A stretch of DNA of 64,000 nucleotides from Aureibaculum luteum (GCF_003449015.1 NZ_QRGD01000008.1:1-64000), one strand, 5' to 3'. Counted from the first letter of the stretch, positions 26,289-34,931 are shown. Translations and numbers: made by a program. The notes: generated by a model not told the origin, from the letters alone.

Positions 26289-27716
26289 ATGAGTAAAACT
26301 GCTACTTCAGTTTGGAATAATTGTTTGTCTTTTATTAAAGATAACATTAAGCCCCAAGCATATAAAACATGGTTTGAACCGATTTTACCCGTAAAAATAG
26401 CTGGAGAAGCGTTAACTATTCAAGTTCCGAGTAAGTTCTTCTACGAATGGTTAGAAGAGCATTACATTAAATTGTTGAGAGTTGCTTTGGTAAGGGAGTT
26501 AGGAGATGATGCTAAATTAGTGTATGATGTTAGGATGGAAAATGCTTATAGTAGTAAAAATCCGCATACGGTAAAAATACCAAGCTCTAATAGAAAGCCA
26601 TTTAATAGTCAGGGAATAACCGTACCGTTAGAAATTGATAAAAGAGAGTTAAGAAACCCTTTTATTATTCCAGGTATTCAGAAAGTGAAAATAGAATCTC
26701 AACTTAACCCAAATTATAATTTTGATAGTTTTATAGAAGGAGATTCAAACCGTTTAGCAAGATCTGCGAGTATGGCAGTTGCTAATAAACCAGGTGGTAC
26801 TTCGTTTAATCCTTTGTTGATTTATGGAGGTGTTGGTTTAGGTAAAACGCACTTGTCTCATGCTATTGGTGTTGATATTAAAGATAAATATCCGGAAAAA
26901 ACAGTATTGTATATCTCTGCTGAAAAATTTACACAACAATATATAGATTCTGTAAAGGGAAATACACGTAATGATTTTATTCATTTTTATCAGATGATAG
27001 ATGTTTTAATTGTTGATGATGTGCAGTTTTTATCTGGTAAATCAGGTACGCAAGATGTATTTTTCCATATTTTTAATCATTTGCATCAAAATGGTAAACA
27101 GGTAATTTTGACATCCGACAAGGCTCCTGTAGACATGCAAGATATTGAACAACGCTTGTTGTCACGTTTTAAATGGGGATTATCAGCCGAATTAATGGCA
27201 CCTGATTATGAAACAAGAATTTTAATATTACAGAAAAAACTATTTAGAGATGGTGTAGAGATGCCTGATGAGATAGTTGAATATATTGCTAAGAATATAA
27301 AATCGAACGTTAGGGAGTTAGAAGGAGTACTTATATCTATGATTGCCCAAGCTTCTTTTAATAGAAAGGAATTTACGTTAGCTCTTACTAAACAGATAGT
27401 TGACAAATTTGTTAAAAACACGAAACGTGAAGTTTCTATTGATTATATTCAGAAAGTAGTTTCTAAATATTTTGAAATGGACGTAACGACGCTACAATCT
27501 AAAACGCGTAAGCGGCATATTGTGCAAGCTCGTCAATTAGCTATGTATTTCGCAAAACGTATGACTAAAGCTTCATTAGCTAGTATTGGTTCTCAAATAG
27601 GAAGTAGAGATCATGCTACGGTATTACATGCTTGTAAAACTGTAGATAACCTTACCGAAACTGATAAGCAATTTAAAAAGTACGTTGAAGATATAACTAA
27701 GAAGTTGTCATTTTAA
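26289..27716 (+). CDS. dnaA: Chromosomal replication initiator DnaA
   Basis: DnaA opens the replication origin after binding 9-mer boxes. At 475 residues it has the normal length. Domain I (about 1-90) starts SVWNNCLSFIKDNIKPQAYK, domain II is a short linker, and domain III is an AAA+ ATPase with Walker A YGGVGLGKTHLSH, Walker B VLIVDDVQFLSGK and sensor-type sequences LTSDKAPVDMQDIEQRLLSR. Domain IV has the DNA-binding helix-turn-helix (IGSQIGSRDHATVLHACKTV). ATG at 26289. The next gene begins 11 bp after the stop, so dnaA heads an operon with the phosphatase and methylase genes. Confidence 0.98.
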   Translation: MSKTATSVWNNCLSFIKDNIKPQAYKTWFEPILPVKIAGEALTIQVPSKFFYEWLEEHYIKLLRVALVRELGDDAKLVYDVRMENAYSSKNPHTVKIPSSNRKPFNSQGITVPLEIDKRELRNPFIIPGIQKVKIESQLNPNYNFDSFIEGDSNRLARSASMAVANKPGGTSFNPLLIYGGVGLGKTHLSHAIGVDIKDKYPEKTVLYISAEKFTQQYIDSVKGNTRNDFIHFYQMIDVLIVDDVQFLSGKSGTQDVFFHIFNHLHQNGKQVILTSDKAPVDMQDIEQRLLSRFKWGLSAELMAPDYETRILILQKKLFRDGVEMPDEIVEYIAKNIKSNVRELEGVLISMIAQASFNRKEFTLALTKQIVDKFVKNTKREVSIDYIQKVVSKYFEMDVTTLQSKTRKRHIVQARQLAMYFAKRMTKASLASIGSQIGSRDHATVLHACKTVDNLTETDKQFKKYVEDITKKLSF

Positions 27717-27726
27717 TACCAAAGCA

Positions 27727-28188
27727 ATGACTCGTATTTTAATGGTTTGCCTCGGTAATATTTGTCGCTCACCATTAGCTGAAGGTATTTTAAAATCTAA
27801 AGTTGATTCTCAAAAAGTTTTTATAGACTCAGCCGGAACGGGAGGTTACCATATTGGTAAATTACCTGATAGTCGTTCTATTGCTGTTGCTAAAAAATAT
27901 AACATTGACATTACAGATCAGCGTTGTAGAAAATTTCAACAATCAGATTTTGATGAATTCGATTTAATTTATGTAATGGATGCCTTTAATAGAGACGATA
28001 TTTTAAGTTTAGCAAGAAATGAAGATGATAGGGCTAAGGTTAAAATGATTCTTAATGAATTGTTTCCAAATGAAAATGTTGATGTTCCAGATCCGTATCA
28101 TGATACAGAACGTGGTTTCGAAAATGTTTATCAAATGCTAGATAAATCATGTGCAATAATTGCTAATACACTGAATGATGGAGAATAG
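27727..28188 (+). CDS. Low-molecular-weight protein-tyrosine phosphatase
   Basis: This 153-residue enzyme has the LMW-PTP signature CLGNICRSP (nucleophilic Cys, phosphate-binding Arg) at residues 8-16 and the general-acid loop VPDPYHDTERGFENVY near 118-133. It dephosphorylates tyrosine residues or small arylphosphates. In many bacteria, relatives act with polysaccharide tyrosine kinases, but no capsule gene lies near. It sits 11 bp behind dnaA, and its last 14 bp overlap the next gene, an arrangement suggesting translational coupling. Confidence 0.92.
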   Translation: MTRILMVCLGNICRSPLAEGILKSKVDSQKVFIDSAGTGGYHIGKLPDSRSIAVAKKYNIDITDQRCRKFQQSDFDEFDLIYVMDAFNRDDILSLARNEDDRAKVKMILNELFPNENVDVPDPYHDTERGFENVYQMLDKSCAIIANTLNDGE

Positions 28189-28894
28189 TAAAGGGAAACT
28201 CTATTTAATTCCTACTACTTTAGGTGACAATGAACCTTTGGAAGTATTACCGATGTCTGTGAAAAAAATAATTGAGCGGACAGATCATTATATCGTTGAA
28301 AATGAAAAAACAGCTCGACGATTTATAAAAAAAATATCACCTAGAAAGTCACAGCCCAATTTAACGATATATCTTCTAGATAAATTTACAGATATCTTAG
28401 AGATTCAAAATTACTTAGACGTTTGTTCTGAAGGTATTAATGTAGGGTTGTTGTCAGAAGCAGGTGTGCCTGCAGTCGCTGATCCGGGAGCTTCAATAGT
28501 GCAGTTAGCACATCAAAAAGGTATCGGTGTTGTTCCGTTAGTTGGGCCATCTTCTATTATAATGGCAATGATGGCATCGGGTTTAAACGGACAAAGCTTC
28601 GCGTTTAATGGCTATTTACCCATTGAAAAGGGAGAGCGTAAAAAAACTATAAAACAATTAGAGAAATTATCTTTCGATAAAAACCAATCACAAATTTTTA
28701 TCGAAACACCCTATCGCAACGAGAAATTGCTTGAAGATTTAAAGCAAACGCTTTCTGGTCAAACAAAATTATGTATCGCAGTAGATATCACATTGTCTAC
28801 AGAATATATTAAGACAATGACCGTAAATGATTGGAAGAGGCAGAAAGTAAATTTACATAAAAGACCTGCTATTTTTATTATTCATAAAATGTAA
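28175..28894 (+). CDS. SAM-dependent methyltransferase, RsmI-like tetrapyrrole-methylase fold
   Basis: This 239-residue protein has the tetrapyrrole methylase fold used by RsmI, which 2'-O-methylates C1402 of 16S rRNA. Motifs are KLYLIPTTLGDN at the N-terminus, GLLSEAGVPAVADPGASIVQ for the SAM-binding region, VPLVGPSSIIMAMMASGLNG and AFNGYLPIEKGERKKTI, IFIETPYRNEKLLEDL, and LCIAVDITLSTEYIKTM. This resembles a compact Bacteroidota paralogue related to RsmI rather than canonical RsmI (about 280 residues), so the rRNA target is uncertain. Two ATGs (28175 and 28178) are possible; the first overlaps the phosphatase gene by 14 bp. Confidence 0.85.
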   Translation: MMENSKGKLYLIPTTLGDNEPLEVLPMSVKKIIERTDHYIVENEKTARRFIKKISPRKSQPNLTIYLLDKFTDILEIQNYLDVCSEGINVGLLSEAGVPAVADPGASIVQLAHQKGIGVVPLVGPSSIIMAMMASGLNGQSFAFNGYLPIEKGERKKTIKQLEKLSFDKNQSQIFIETPYRNEKLLEDLKQTLSGQTKLCIAVDITLSTEYIKTMTVNDWKRQKVNLHKRPAIFIIHKM

Positions 28895-28896
28895 AA

Positions 28897-28919
28897 ATCC
28901 CCAATGTAACATTGAGGAT
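28897..28919 (-). terminator. Terminator between convergent genes
   Basis: ATCC/GGAT outer and CAATG/CATTG inner arms pair around a TAA loop. On the minus strand the hairpin is followed by ATTTTTAC, suiting the gene ending at 28971. Confidence 0.6.
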
Positions 28920-28970
28920 CTTCGTTGATAGTTAGAATTATTTTTGTGATTTTAAGTTTAAATCAGCCTT

Positions 28971-29600
28971 TTATAGAACAGGATGTCTGTTTGCTTCAAT
29001 AAACGAAGTGTCATAGCCAGCAAATTTCTTAATGTAATATTTTATGCTACTTCCGTATGCATCTTCAAAAGTTATTTGACCATAGCTCCGTAAATACGTT
29101 TTTACATTACCGGCACCGGCAAGGTGTGCGGCAGCTAAAATACCAGATTCAGTAATTTTAACGCCATTAATCGTTTTACCTACAAATCTTTTGATATCTC
29201 TTTTTAAGATCCATTTGTTTACAGAGCATAAAGCTAAAAATGCTTCTTCCTGTAATTGAGGGTCTTTTAAGAATTCAGCAGTATTGTAGATTTTAAACCG
29301 TTTTAAAGTTCCTTTACCAAATTGGTACTTGCCTAAATAACCATAGGTGTTAATGCTGTTATACTTTCCTTGCGATTCTTTAAAAGCCAATGCTTCTTTA
29401 AAACCAATAAAGGATTTACCAATATTAGGAGAGTCAAAATCAACAAAAGGTTCTGCAAGTTGAGGTACGGTAGCAAAATAATCTGCACTAGGCACATTGA
29501 ATTTTGCTGTTTTAGTTTCTATTTTATACATATCGGTAAATCCGTATATCGTAAAAATGGATACTAATAATACTAATAGTTTACTAGTTTTCTTTTTCAT
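28971..29600 (-). CDS. Lysozyme-like (lytic transglycosylase-type) exported protein
   Basis: The product has 209 residues from ATG 29600 (MKKKTSKLLVLLVSIFTIYG signal or anchor). A further ATG at 29630 is possible but adds a polar prefix. The core ALAFKESQGKYNSINTYGYL then GKYQFGKGTLKRF resembles the SLT/lysozyme pattern of a catalytic Glu (KES) followed by a G-x-x-G-x-Y/M-Q motif. LAAAHLAGAGNVKTYLRSYG matches the later conserved helix. Peptidoglycan cleavage is inferred, not proven. The neighbourhood (mltG, dapF) supports a cell-wall role. It is convergent with the RsmI-like gene. Confidence 0.7.
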   Translation of the reverse strand: MKKKTSKLLVLLVSIFTIYGFTDMYKIETKTAKFNVPSADYFATVPQLAEPFVDFDSPNIGKSFIGFKEALAFKESQGKYNSINTYGYLGKYQFGKGTLKRFKIYNTAEFLKDPQLQEEAFLALCSVNKWILKRDIKRFVGKTINGVKITESGILAAAHLAGAGNVKTYLRSYGQITFEDAYGSSIKYYIKKFAGYDTSFIEANRHPVL

Positions 29601-29705
29601 TGTTGATGCATTAAAAGGGGTTAAACGCATTTTTCAAATCAGTCGGCAAATATATAACAATTTATTTAAACTAACCTAATTTTTAATCATTTAGAAATCA
29701 ACAGT

Positions 29706-30659
29706 TTAAAAATATAGCATATGGAATTTGGTACGCCCATTGGAGTTTATTTCGAATGTTGGGGCTGGTATTTTGATAAAGTTTATCGTTGAGAAGATTG
29801 TTTTTAGGAATTTTGATTGTGTTTTTATCTTAGATAAATCGACATCTAAACTTAAATAAAACTGTCTGAGTCGCTGTGGTTTATTTATTATAGCATTATC
29901 AATAAAATAATCATTGTTGCTAGATATCATACCATCGGCTCCATAACCAAAAGCAATATTCAGCCATTTAGGAAAACGACTCTCTTTTGCAAATGACCAT
30001 ATATTGGTTGATAGCCAATACGTTTGGCCATTGTAATCCTTTAAGGTTTGTTCCAAAATGTTTTCACCTAATAATTCAGGTCGGCGGTTTGCGTATTTGG
30101 TAGTATGAAAAGAGTATTTCATTAAAATGCGTTGTTCATCCCATAATAATTCTTGTCCTATTAAAAGACCAGCACCTGTCGCATTTGCTAGAATATCTGA
30201 TGGTGAAAATCCCCACTCTTTCGAAAACCCGTCAAAGATTTCTACAACGCTTAAAAAGCCAAAACCTAAGGTTGCACCGTATAGTAATTGATTCTTTTTA
30301 CTTTCACCTGCCCAATCTAAAACATTCATCCCCATTTTACCTACATAATAAGCACTCATGGTATGTCCTGCCTTATCCATTTGTAACCAATCATTACTAT
30401 CATTAATAGTATGAAAAGATGAGGAATCATAATTAGCATACCATAGCTGATGAATACCTAATAAAGCTAAACTAGCTAATGATCCTTCTGTTATATAAAC
30501 GGCATTTTTTCTCTTAACATTAAGACTATCAGCTTTTGTCCAAAAAGTTGACTTATGCTGAGCTACCGATGAAAAACAATAGAATAATATAAAAAGCGGG
30601 ATAAAAATAGTTCTAATTGAGCTTACTTGAAAAGAATAATTTTTGGTACAATCCATCAT
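29706..30659 (-). CDS. DUF2279 (YfiM-like) envelope protein
   Basis: This is a protein of about 317 residues with a hydrophobic N-terminal signal (IRTIFIPLFILFYCFSSVAQ). DUF2279 features include LLGIHQLWYANYDSSSFHTI, DWLQMDKAGHTMSAYYVGKM, GATLGFGFLSVVEIFDGFSK and WGFSPSDILANATGAGLLIG. The conserved DKxGH and FSPSD motifs recall other membrane-associated YfiM-like proteins. The C-terminal half (YWLSTNIWSF, FGYGADGMISSN) may be beta-rich. I chose ATG 30659 (MMDCTKNYSF). The longer frame begins with TTG at 30710, and the ATG at 30656 is also possible. Function unknown; it lies between a lysozyme-like gene and mltG. Confidence 0.8.
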   Translation of the reverse strand: MMDCTKNYSFQVSSIRTIFIPLFILFYCFSSVAQHKSTFWTKADSLNVKRKNAVYITEGSLASLALLGIHQLWYANYDSSSFHTINDSNDWLQMDKAGHTMSAYYVGKMGMNVLDWAGESKKNQLLYGATLGFGFLSVVEIFDGFSKEWGFSPSDILANATGAGLLIGQELLWDEQRILMKYSFHTTKYANRRPELLGENILEQTLKDYNGQTYWLSTNIWSFAKESRFPKWLNIAFGYGADGMISSNNDYFIDNAIINKPQRLRQFYLSLDVDLSKIKTQSKFLKTIFSTINFIKIPAPTFEINSNGRTKFHMLYF

Positions 30660-30749
30660 AGACGTATCACTCGAGCTAATCTTTGTCAACAAATTTTTGA
30701 TTTTATGCAAAACAAAATACTTTTATCTGAGCGGTAAAAGTAATAACAA

Positions 30750-31784
30750 TTATCTATTCACACCTTGCTTATTAAGCCATTGTTGGTATTTTTTAGCATT
30801 TAGGTTATGCTGAGATAGTGTTCTCGCAAATTCATGAGACCCAATATTTGATATACTCGCACACATATAGTAATATTCATGATTTTCAGAATTTAACACC
30901 GCGTCTATAGAAGAAATATCAGGCATCGCAATTGGAGCAGGAGGTAAGCCCGTATTTTTATAGGTATTGTAAGGTGAGTCAATTAGAAGATCAGCATTTA
31001 ATACACGCTTTACTTCATAGTCTTGACCATGTTTTTGTTTCAACGCAAATATTACGGTTGGATCGGCCTGTAATGCCCAACCATCTCTATAACGATTTAA
31101 ATAAAGTCCAGCCACTGTAGGTCGTTCACTTACTTTAGCCGTTTCCTTTTGAACAATAGACGCTAAGGTAATGACATTGTTCTTAGACATATTCAGTTTT
31201 TTGGCCTTTGCAATTCTATCTGTATTCCAAAATCGGTCATATTCTTTCAACATTTTATTTCTAAAATTTTCAACAGAAGTATTCCAGTAGAACTCATAAG
31301 AATTAGGTATAAAAAGACCTAAGACAGTAGCTTTAGTAAAATGATTTTTAGCTAAAAATTTAGAATCTGTTAAGGCTGTTAATATTTGAAGTGAGTCAGG
31401 TTCTATTTGAGCTGCTATTCTACCAGCTAATTTTTCTAAAGTATCTTGATTGTTAAAAGTCAGTGTTAAAGGCGTTTGTTTTCCACTGCGTAATAAGTCA
31501 ATTAAGGCGTTATTACTCATTCCTTCTTTAATAAGGTACTTACCTGATTTTATAACATTAGGATAGTTCTTTTGATTGGCTACCCAAACAAAACTATCAA
31601 TATTACGCACAACAGGAGTTAAAACCTCTTTTACTTCATCAAAAGTAGCATTTGTGGGAATAAAAATAGCGGTATCTTCTTTTACATTGGTACCGTATAT
31701 TTTTCCGTAGAATTGATAGGCAATTAGTGCTCCTCCAATAAGGAGTATTGCAATTACGGCTAGAATTATTTTTTTAAGCTTCAT
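30750..31784 (-). CDS. mltG: Endolytic murein transglycosylase MltG
   Basis: MltG cuts nascent glycan strands in the inner membrane and is thought to set glycan length. The 344 residues start with one membrane helix (KKIILAVIAILLIGGALIAY). A LysM-like subdomain follows, then the YceG catalytic domain: FIPNSYEFYWNTSVENFRNK, VITLASIVQKETAKVSERPT (catalytic Glu in QKET), VAGLYLNRYRDGWALQADPT, SPYNTYKNTGLPPAPIAMPD. ATG at 31784. It sits in a minus-strand run with dapF and GNAT upstream and DUF2279 downstream, all consistent with cell-wall metabolism. Confidence 0.95.
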   Translation of the reverse strand: MKLKKIILAVIAILLIGGALIAYQFYGKIYGTNVKEDTAIFIPTNATFDEVKEVLTPVVRNIDSFVWVANQKNYPNVIKSGKYLIKEGMSNNALIDLLRSGKQTPLTLTFNNQDTLEKLAGRIAAQIEPDSLQILTALTDSKFLAKNHFTKATVLGLFIPNSYEFYWNTSVENFRNKMLKEYDRFWNTDRIAKAKKLNMSKNNVITLASIVQKETAKVSERPTVAGLYLNRYRDGWALQADPTVIFALKQKHGQDYEVKRVLNADLLIDSPYNTYKNTGLPPAPIAMPDISSIDAVLNSENHEYYYMCASISNIGSHEFARTLSQHNLNAKKYQQWLNKQGVNR

Positions 31785-31853
31785 TAAGATATATTTAAAG
31801 AATCTAATTAGTCTGTAATTATTAGTGTTTTTTAGAATCTACTCCAAATGGTT

Positions 31854-32378
31854 TTAGGAGTTCAGTAATTGATATAGAACTTCATCTTTAAATTCCCCTT
31901 CCATAAAAATCCACTCTTTTTTGATACCAATTTCTTTAAAATGATACTTTTTAAACAGTTTTGTACTCTTTTTATTGTCTTTGGTTATGTTAGCGAATAA
32001 TTGATGTAAGTTTAGATTTTTAAAACTATAATCAATCAACAATTCTAAAGCTTCAGAGGCATATCCTTTTTGCTGTTCCTTTTCTAATAGTAAAATGCCG
32101 ATTCCCGCACGTTTATGTTGTGGATTAAAATCGAAAAGATCAATTAAACCAATAGGTTCGTCAGATTTATTAATACCGATAACCAAACGAAGCTGTTTCG
32201 CCTCATAAATGTCCAAGTGGGCATTTGCTAAATATTGTTGTAAAATATATTTAGAATAAGGTGTTTCTGTACTACTAACTTCCCAAAAAGTTGAATCATT
32301 TTCAATCTCGTATAAAAACTCTAGATCTTCTGGTTCTAAAGCTCTTAAGTGAACGTTGTTTCCTGTTAATGCTCGCAT
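31854..32378 (-). CDS. GNAT N-acetyltransferase, RimJ/RimL type
   Basis: This 174-residue GNAT enzyme begins NNVHLRALEPEDLEFLYEIE, typical of RimJ/RimL-like and SpeG-like acetyltransferases. LLLEKEQQKGYASEALELLI contains the acetyl-CoA-binding Q-K-G-Y-A turn, and LNLHQLFANITKDNKKSTKL with FKKYHFKEIG forms the C-terminal part. It acetylates an amine; protein N-terminus, amino acid and polyamine are all possible. It starts 7 bp after the dapF stop and is almost certainly co-transcribed with it. mltG follows. Confidence 0.87.
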   Translation of the reverse strand: MRALTGNNVHLRALEPEDLEFLYEIENDSTFWEVSSTETPYSKYILQQYLANAHLDIYEAKQLRLVIGINKSDEPIGLIDLFDFNPQHKRAGIGILLLEKEQQKGYASEALELLIDYSFKNLNLHQLFANITKDNKKSTKLFKKYHFKEIGIKKEWIFMEGEFKDEVLYQLLNS

Positions 32379-32384
32379 CTTTTA

Positions 32385-33167
32385 TTATAATTCAAATAAA
32401 CCTTTAAATACCATTGTTGCTTTACCTTTTAAAAACACATTTTTATAAGAATTAGTATCTGAGTCAAAAGAAACTTCTAATGTTCCACCTAGGGTTTCTA
32501 AAAAAACATTGTTTTTACTTGTTTTTTTTGAATGATGTGCAGCTATGGCAACTGCTGTGGCACCCGTACCACAACTTAAGGTTTCATCTTCTACACCACG
32601 TTCATAGGTGCGGATTTTAAAAGTATTTTCATTTTGCTGCTCTACAAAGTTTACATTCGTTCCTTTTTCAAAATAAGGAGCACCATATCTAATACTTTTC
32701 CCTGTATTATAAACATCAAAATTCTGTATACCATCTACAAAAGCAATATGATGAGGAGACCCCGTATCTAAAAACAAATAATCTGAAAATTGTTCAACAT
32801 CAGCTACATTTTTCATTTTTAAACTAACGATACCGTCTTTAATTTGAGCTTCATGTAAGCCATCAACAGCATCAAAAATTGTATCGGTTTCAATAACCTT
32901 TAATTGTTTTGCAAAAGCGACGAGACATCGCCCTCCATTTCCGCACATACTTCCTTCATTTCCGTCAGCATTATAATATTTCATAGTGAAATCATGCAAT
33001 TTTGACAGTTCCAATAGTATTAAACCATCGGCTCCTATGCCAAATTTTCGGTCACATAGTCGTGCTATTAATTTGGTATCATTTTTGGGAAACTGTTGTT
33101 GGCGATTATCAATCATAACAAAATCGTTTCCTGTACCTTGATATTTGTAAAATTCAATTTGACTCAT
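32385..33167 (-). CDS. dapF: Diaminopimelate epimerase
   Basis: DapF converts LL- to meso-diaminopimelate, the peptidoglycan cross-linking amino acid and lysine precursor. The 260 residues form two related halves, each with a catalytic Cys: MCGNGGRCLVAFAK in the first and ETLSCGTGATAVAIAA in the second. FYKYQGTGNDFVMIDNR at the N-terminus and FDAVDGLHEAQI are family marks, as is LDTGSPHHIAFV. ATG at 33167. It is the first gene of the dapF-GNAT-mltG run and has a complete promoter 4 nt from its start codon. Confidence 0.96.
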   Translation of the reverse strand: MSQIEFYKYQGTGNDFVMIDNRQQQFPKNDTKLIARLCDRKFGIGADGLILLELSKLHDFTMKYYNADGNEGSMCGNGGRCLVAFAKQLKVIETDTIFDAVDGLHEAQIKDGIVSLKMKNVADVEQFSDYLFLDTGSPHHIAFVDGIQNFDVYNTGKSIRYGAPYFEKGTNVNFVEQQNENTFKIRTYERGVEDETLSCGTGATAVAIAAHHSKKTSKNNVFLETLGGTLEVSFDSDTNSYKNVFLKGKATMVFKGLFEL

Positions 33168-33171
33168 GGTG

Positions 33172-33201
33172 CAAATGTAAACATTTTTTTAATCTGCCCA
33201 A
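33172..33201 (-). promoter_or_regulatory. Complete promoter of dapF, nearly leaderless
   Basis: On the minus strand TTG (33201-33199), 19 bp, TACATTTG (33179-33172), then CACC and the ATG at 33167. Both boxes and spacing match the Bacteroidota consensus. The transcription start should fall on or next to the start codon. Confidence 0.65.
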
Positions 33202-33215
33202 TTGATTTGTTTTTT

Positions 33216-33258
33216 GTTAAAGTACCGTTAATAACGGCGTTAAAGTATCGTTAAAGTG
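33216..33258 (+). promoter_or_regulatory. Four phased GTTAA direct repeats upstream of htrA
   Basis: GTTAAAGTA (33216), GTTAATAAC (33227), GTTAAAGTA (33239) and GTTAAAGTG (33250) start 11, 12 and 11 bp apart, on one face of the helix. They end just before the place expected for the -33 box of the TAATTTTG promoter at 33282. This is the arrangement of OmpR/PhoB-family activator sites; LytTR sites (9-mers about 12 bp apart) are the alternative. Confidence 0.55.
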
Positions 33259-33281
33259 GTTTTTACCATAAAATAAGTTGT

Positions 33282-33289
33282 TAATTTTG
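33282..33289 (+). promoter_or_regulatory. -7 box of htrA
   Basis: TAATTTTG matches TAnnTTTG, 45 bp before the ATG. A TTG box at -33 is absent (TTT instead), which fits a promoter needing an activator. Confidence 0.5.
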
Positions 33290-33334
33290 AATGTTAATAA
33301 GAAAGAGATTTTAAAAATATAAAATATTTAGAAA

Positions 33335-34780
33335 ATGAAAAAAATAGTAAGTTTAGTTTTCGCTTCCCTATTAGGAGGAGTTATTGCGTTAGGTGCCTAT
33401 GTATTTGTTTTAGGTAATACTGAAATTATAAATAGTAGTGAATCCTCAAATCAACCTAAAATAGTCCAAGCGAATTATAATATACCGAGCTCTAGTTATA
33501 TTGCAGAGGCAACTGATTTTACAAAAGCAGCGGAAATTACCGTTCATGCAGTGGTGCATGTTAAAAATACTTCTGTGTCAAAGTCAAATCCTTTAGCAGA
33601 GTTTTTCTACGGTGAAGGAGCAGGTGGTGGAGGAAGAACAACTGTTGGTACAGGGTCTGGCGTAATCATTTCTCCTGATGGATATATAATTACAAATAAT
33701 CATGTAATTAATGGAGCTAAGGAATTGCAAATCACATTGAATGATCAGAAATCATATTTAGCTGAAGTTATAGGATCTGATCCAAATACTGATATTGCCT
33801 TGATAAAGATAGATGCTGAAAATTTGCCATTTGTTTCTTTTGCAAATTCAGATAATGTTAAGGTTGGCGAATGGGTATTGGCAGTTGGTAATCCGTTTAA
33901 TTTAACATCAACGGTTACCGCAGGTATTGTTAGTGCTAAAGCTAGAAATATTAATATTTCCGGAGGTAAAATGGTAGAATCATTCATTCAAACAGATGCA
34001 GCTGTAAATCCAGGTAATAGTGGTGGAGCTTTAGTCAATGTTAGAGGAGAATTGGTAGGGATTAATACAGCAATTAGTTCTCAAACAGGTTCTTATGTAG
34101 GGTATTCTTTTGCTGTTCCTTCTAATATTGCAAAAAAAGTAATTGAAGATTTGATGGAGTTTGGAGACGTGCGTACTGCTTATTTAGGTATTCAATCTGC
34201 AGATTTGAACGGAGAATTGGCTAAAGAATTGAATATAAATCAGACCCAAGGTGTTTTAGTGGCCAGTGTAACTGAGAGCGGAGGAGCAATTAAAGCAGGA
34301 ATTGAAAAGAATGATATCATTATTCAAATAGATAACATTAAAATAAACAAGTTTGCTGATTTGAAAGGCTTCTTAAGTACGAAAAGACCTGGAAATAAAA
34401 TTAATGTTACTGTTTTAAGAGATAATGAAGAGAAACAGTTTGAAGTGAAATTGGGGAACCAATTTGGTAAGGAAACCATAGATGAATTAGATTATTCTAA
34501 AAATCTATTGGGTAGTTTAAATAAAATTTCCAAAAAAGATGCTGCGAAATTTAGAATTAATTATGGGCTACAGTTAGAAAGAGTAAGAAGTTCAACCTTA
34601 AGAAAGAATGGTGTTAAAGATGGAGATATTATTTTAAGCATTGCAGATACGAAAATCTATGAGGTACAAGATGCCGAAGATATTTTAAGACAACATAAAG
34701 GAGAACAGGTTATTGTTAAAGTGTTAAATAGTGAAGGTGAAGGTTATGTAGAATATTATAGAATAGCTGTAGGAAACTAA
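33335..34780 (+). CDS. htrA: Periplasmic serine protease/chaperone of the HtrA (DegP/Do) family
   Basis: HtrA degrades or refolds damaged envelope proteins. The 481 residues have an N-terminal signal anchor (KKIVSLVFASLLGGVIALGA) and a chymotrypsin-like domain with the triad His in ITNNHVINGAK, Asp in PNTDIALIKID and Ser in AAVNPGNSGGALVN. Two PDZ domains follow, at about 275-370 (YLGIQSADLNGELAKELNIN) and 385-475 (LKDA-type GVKDGDIILSIAD). ATG at 33335. It is monocistronic, with a strong terminator at 34802-34832. The phased repeats upstream suggest stress-responsive control. Confidence 0.95.
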   Translation: MKKIVSLVFASLLGGVIALGAYVFVLGNTEIINSSESSNQPKIVQANYNIPSSSYIAEATDFTKAAEITVHAVVHVKNTSVSKSNPLAEFFYGEGAGGGGRTTVGTGSGVIISPDGYIITNNHVINGAKELQITLNDQKSYLAEVIGSDPNTDIALIKIDAENLPFVSFANSDNVKVGEWVLAVGNPFNLTSTVTAGIVSAKARNINISGGKMVESFIQTDAAVNPGNSGGALVNVRGELVGINTAISSQTGSYVGYSFAVPSNIAKKVIEDLMEFGDVRTAYLGIQSADLNGELAKELNINQTQGVLVASVTESGGAIKAGIEKNDIIIQIDNIKINKFADLKGFLSTKRPGNKINVTVLRDNEEKQFEVKLGNQFGKETIDELDYSKNLLGSLNKISKKDAAKFRINYGLQLERVRSSTLRKNGVKDGDIILSIADTKIYEVQDAEDILRQHKGEQVIVKVLNSEGEGYVEYYRIAVGN

Positions 34781-34801
34781 TAGTATTAATGGTTTAATAG
34801 G

Positions 34802-34832
34802 AATCCCTCAACTTTGTTGGGGGATTTTTTTA
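34802..34832 (+). terminator. Terminator of htrA
   Basis: ATCCC-T-CAAC pairs with GTTG-G-GGGAT around TTT, with one wobble pair, followed by seven or more T. Confidence 0.85.
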
Positions 34833-34873
34833 TTGAAAATAAACTAAAACTTTTACGAAAACGTTTGAAATAG

Positions 34874-34881
34874 TACTTTTG
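34874..34881 (+). promoter_or_regulatory. -7 box of the GAPDH gene
   Basis: TACTTTTG matches TAnnTTTG, 50 bp before the ATG at 34932. No TTG box at the consensus distance. Confidence 0.45.
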
Positions 34882-34931
34882 TATTAAAATACTTCTCATT
34901 TGTAATGAAAGAGAATAAAACTAAATAAGCA

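Noticed and set aside
28175-28894. Canonical rsmI
   Set aside because: The protein is shorter than RsmI and differs in pattern, so I give the fold but not the gene symbol.
23500-28900. Chromosomal origin near dnaA
   Set aside because: Only one DnaA-box-like site (TTATTCACA, 26212) is present upstream of dnaA. Perfect TTATCCACA sites at 47840 and 52320 are single and far away, the second inside a gene. Gene strand bias left of 24 kb is suggestive but not enough.
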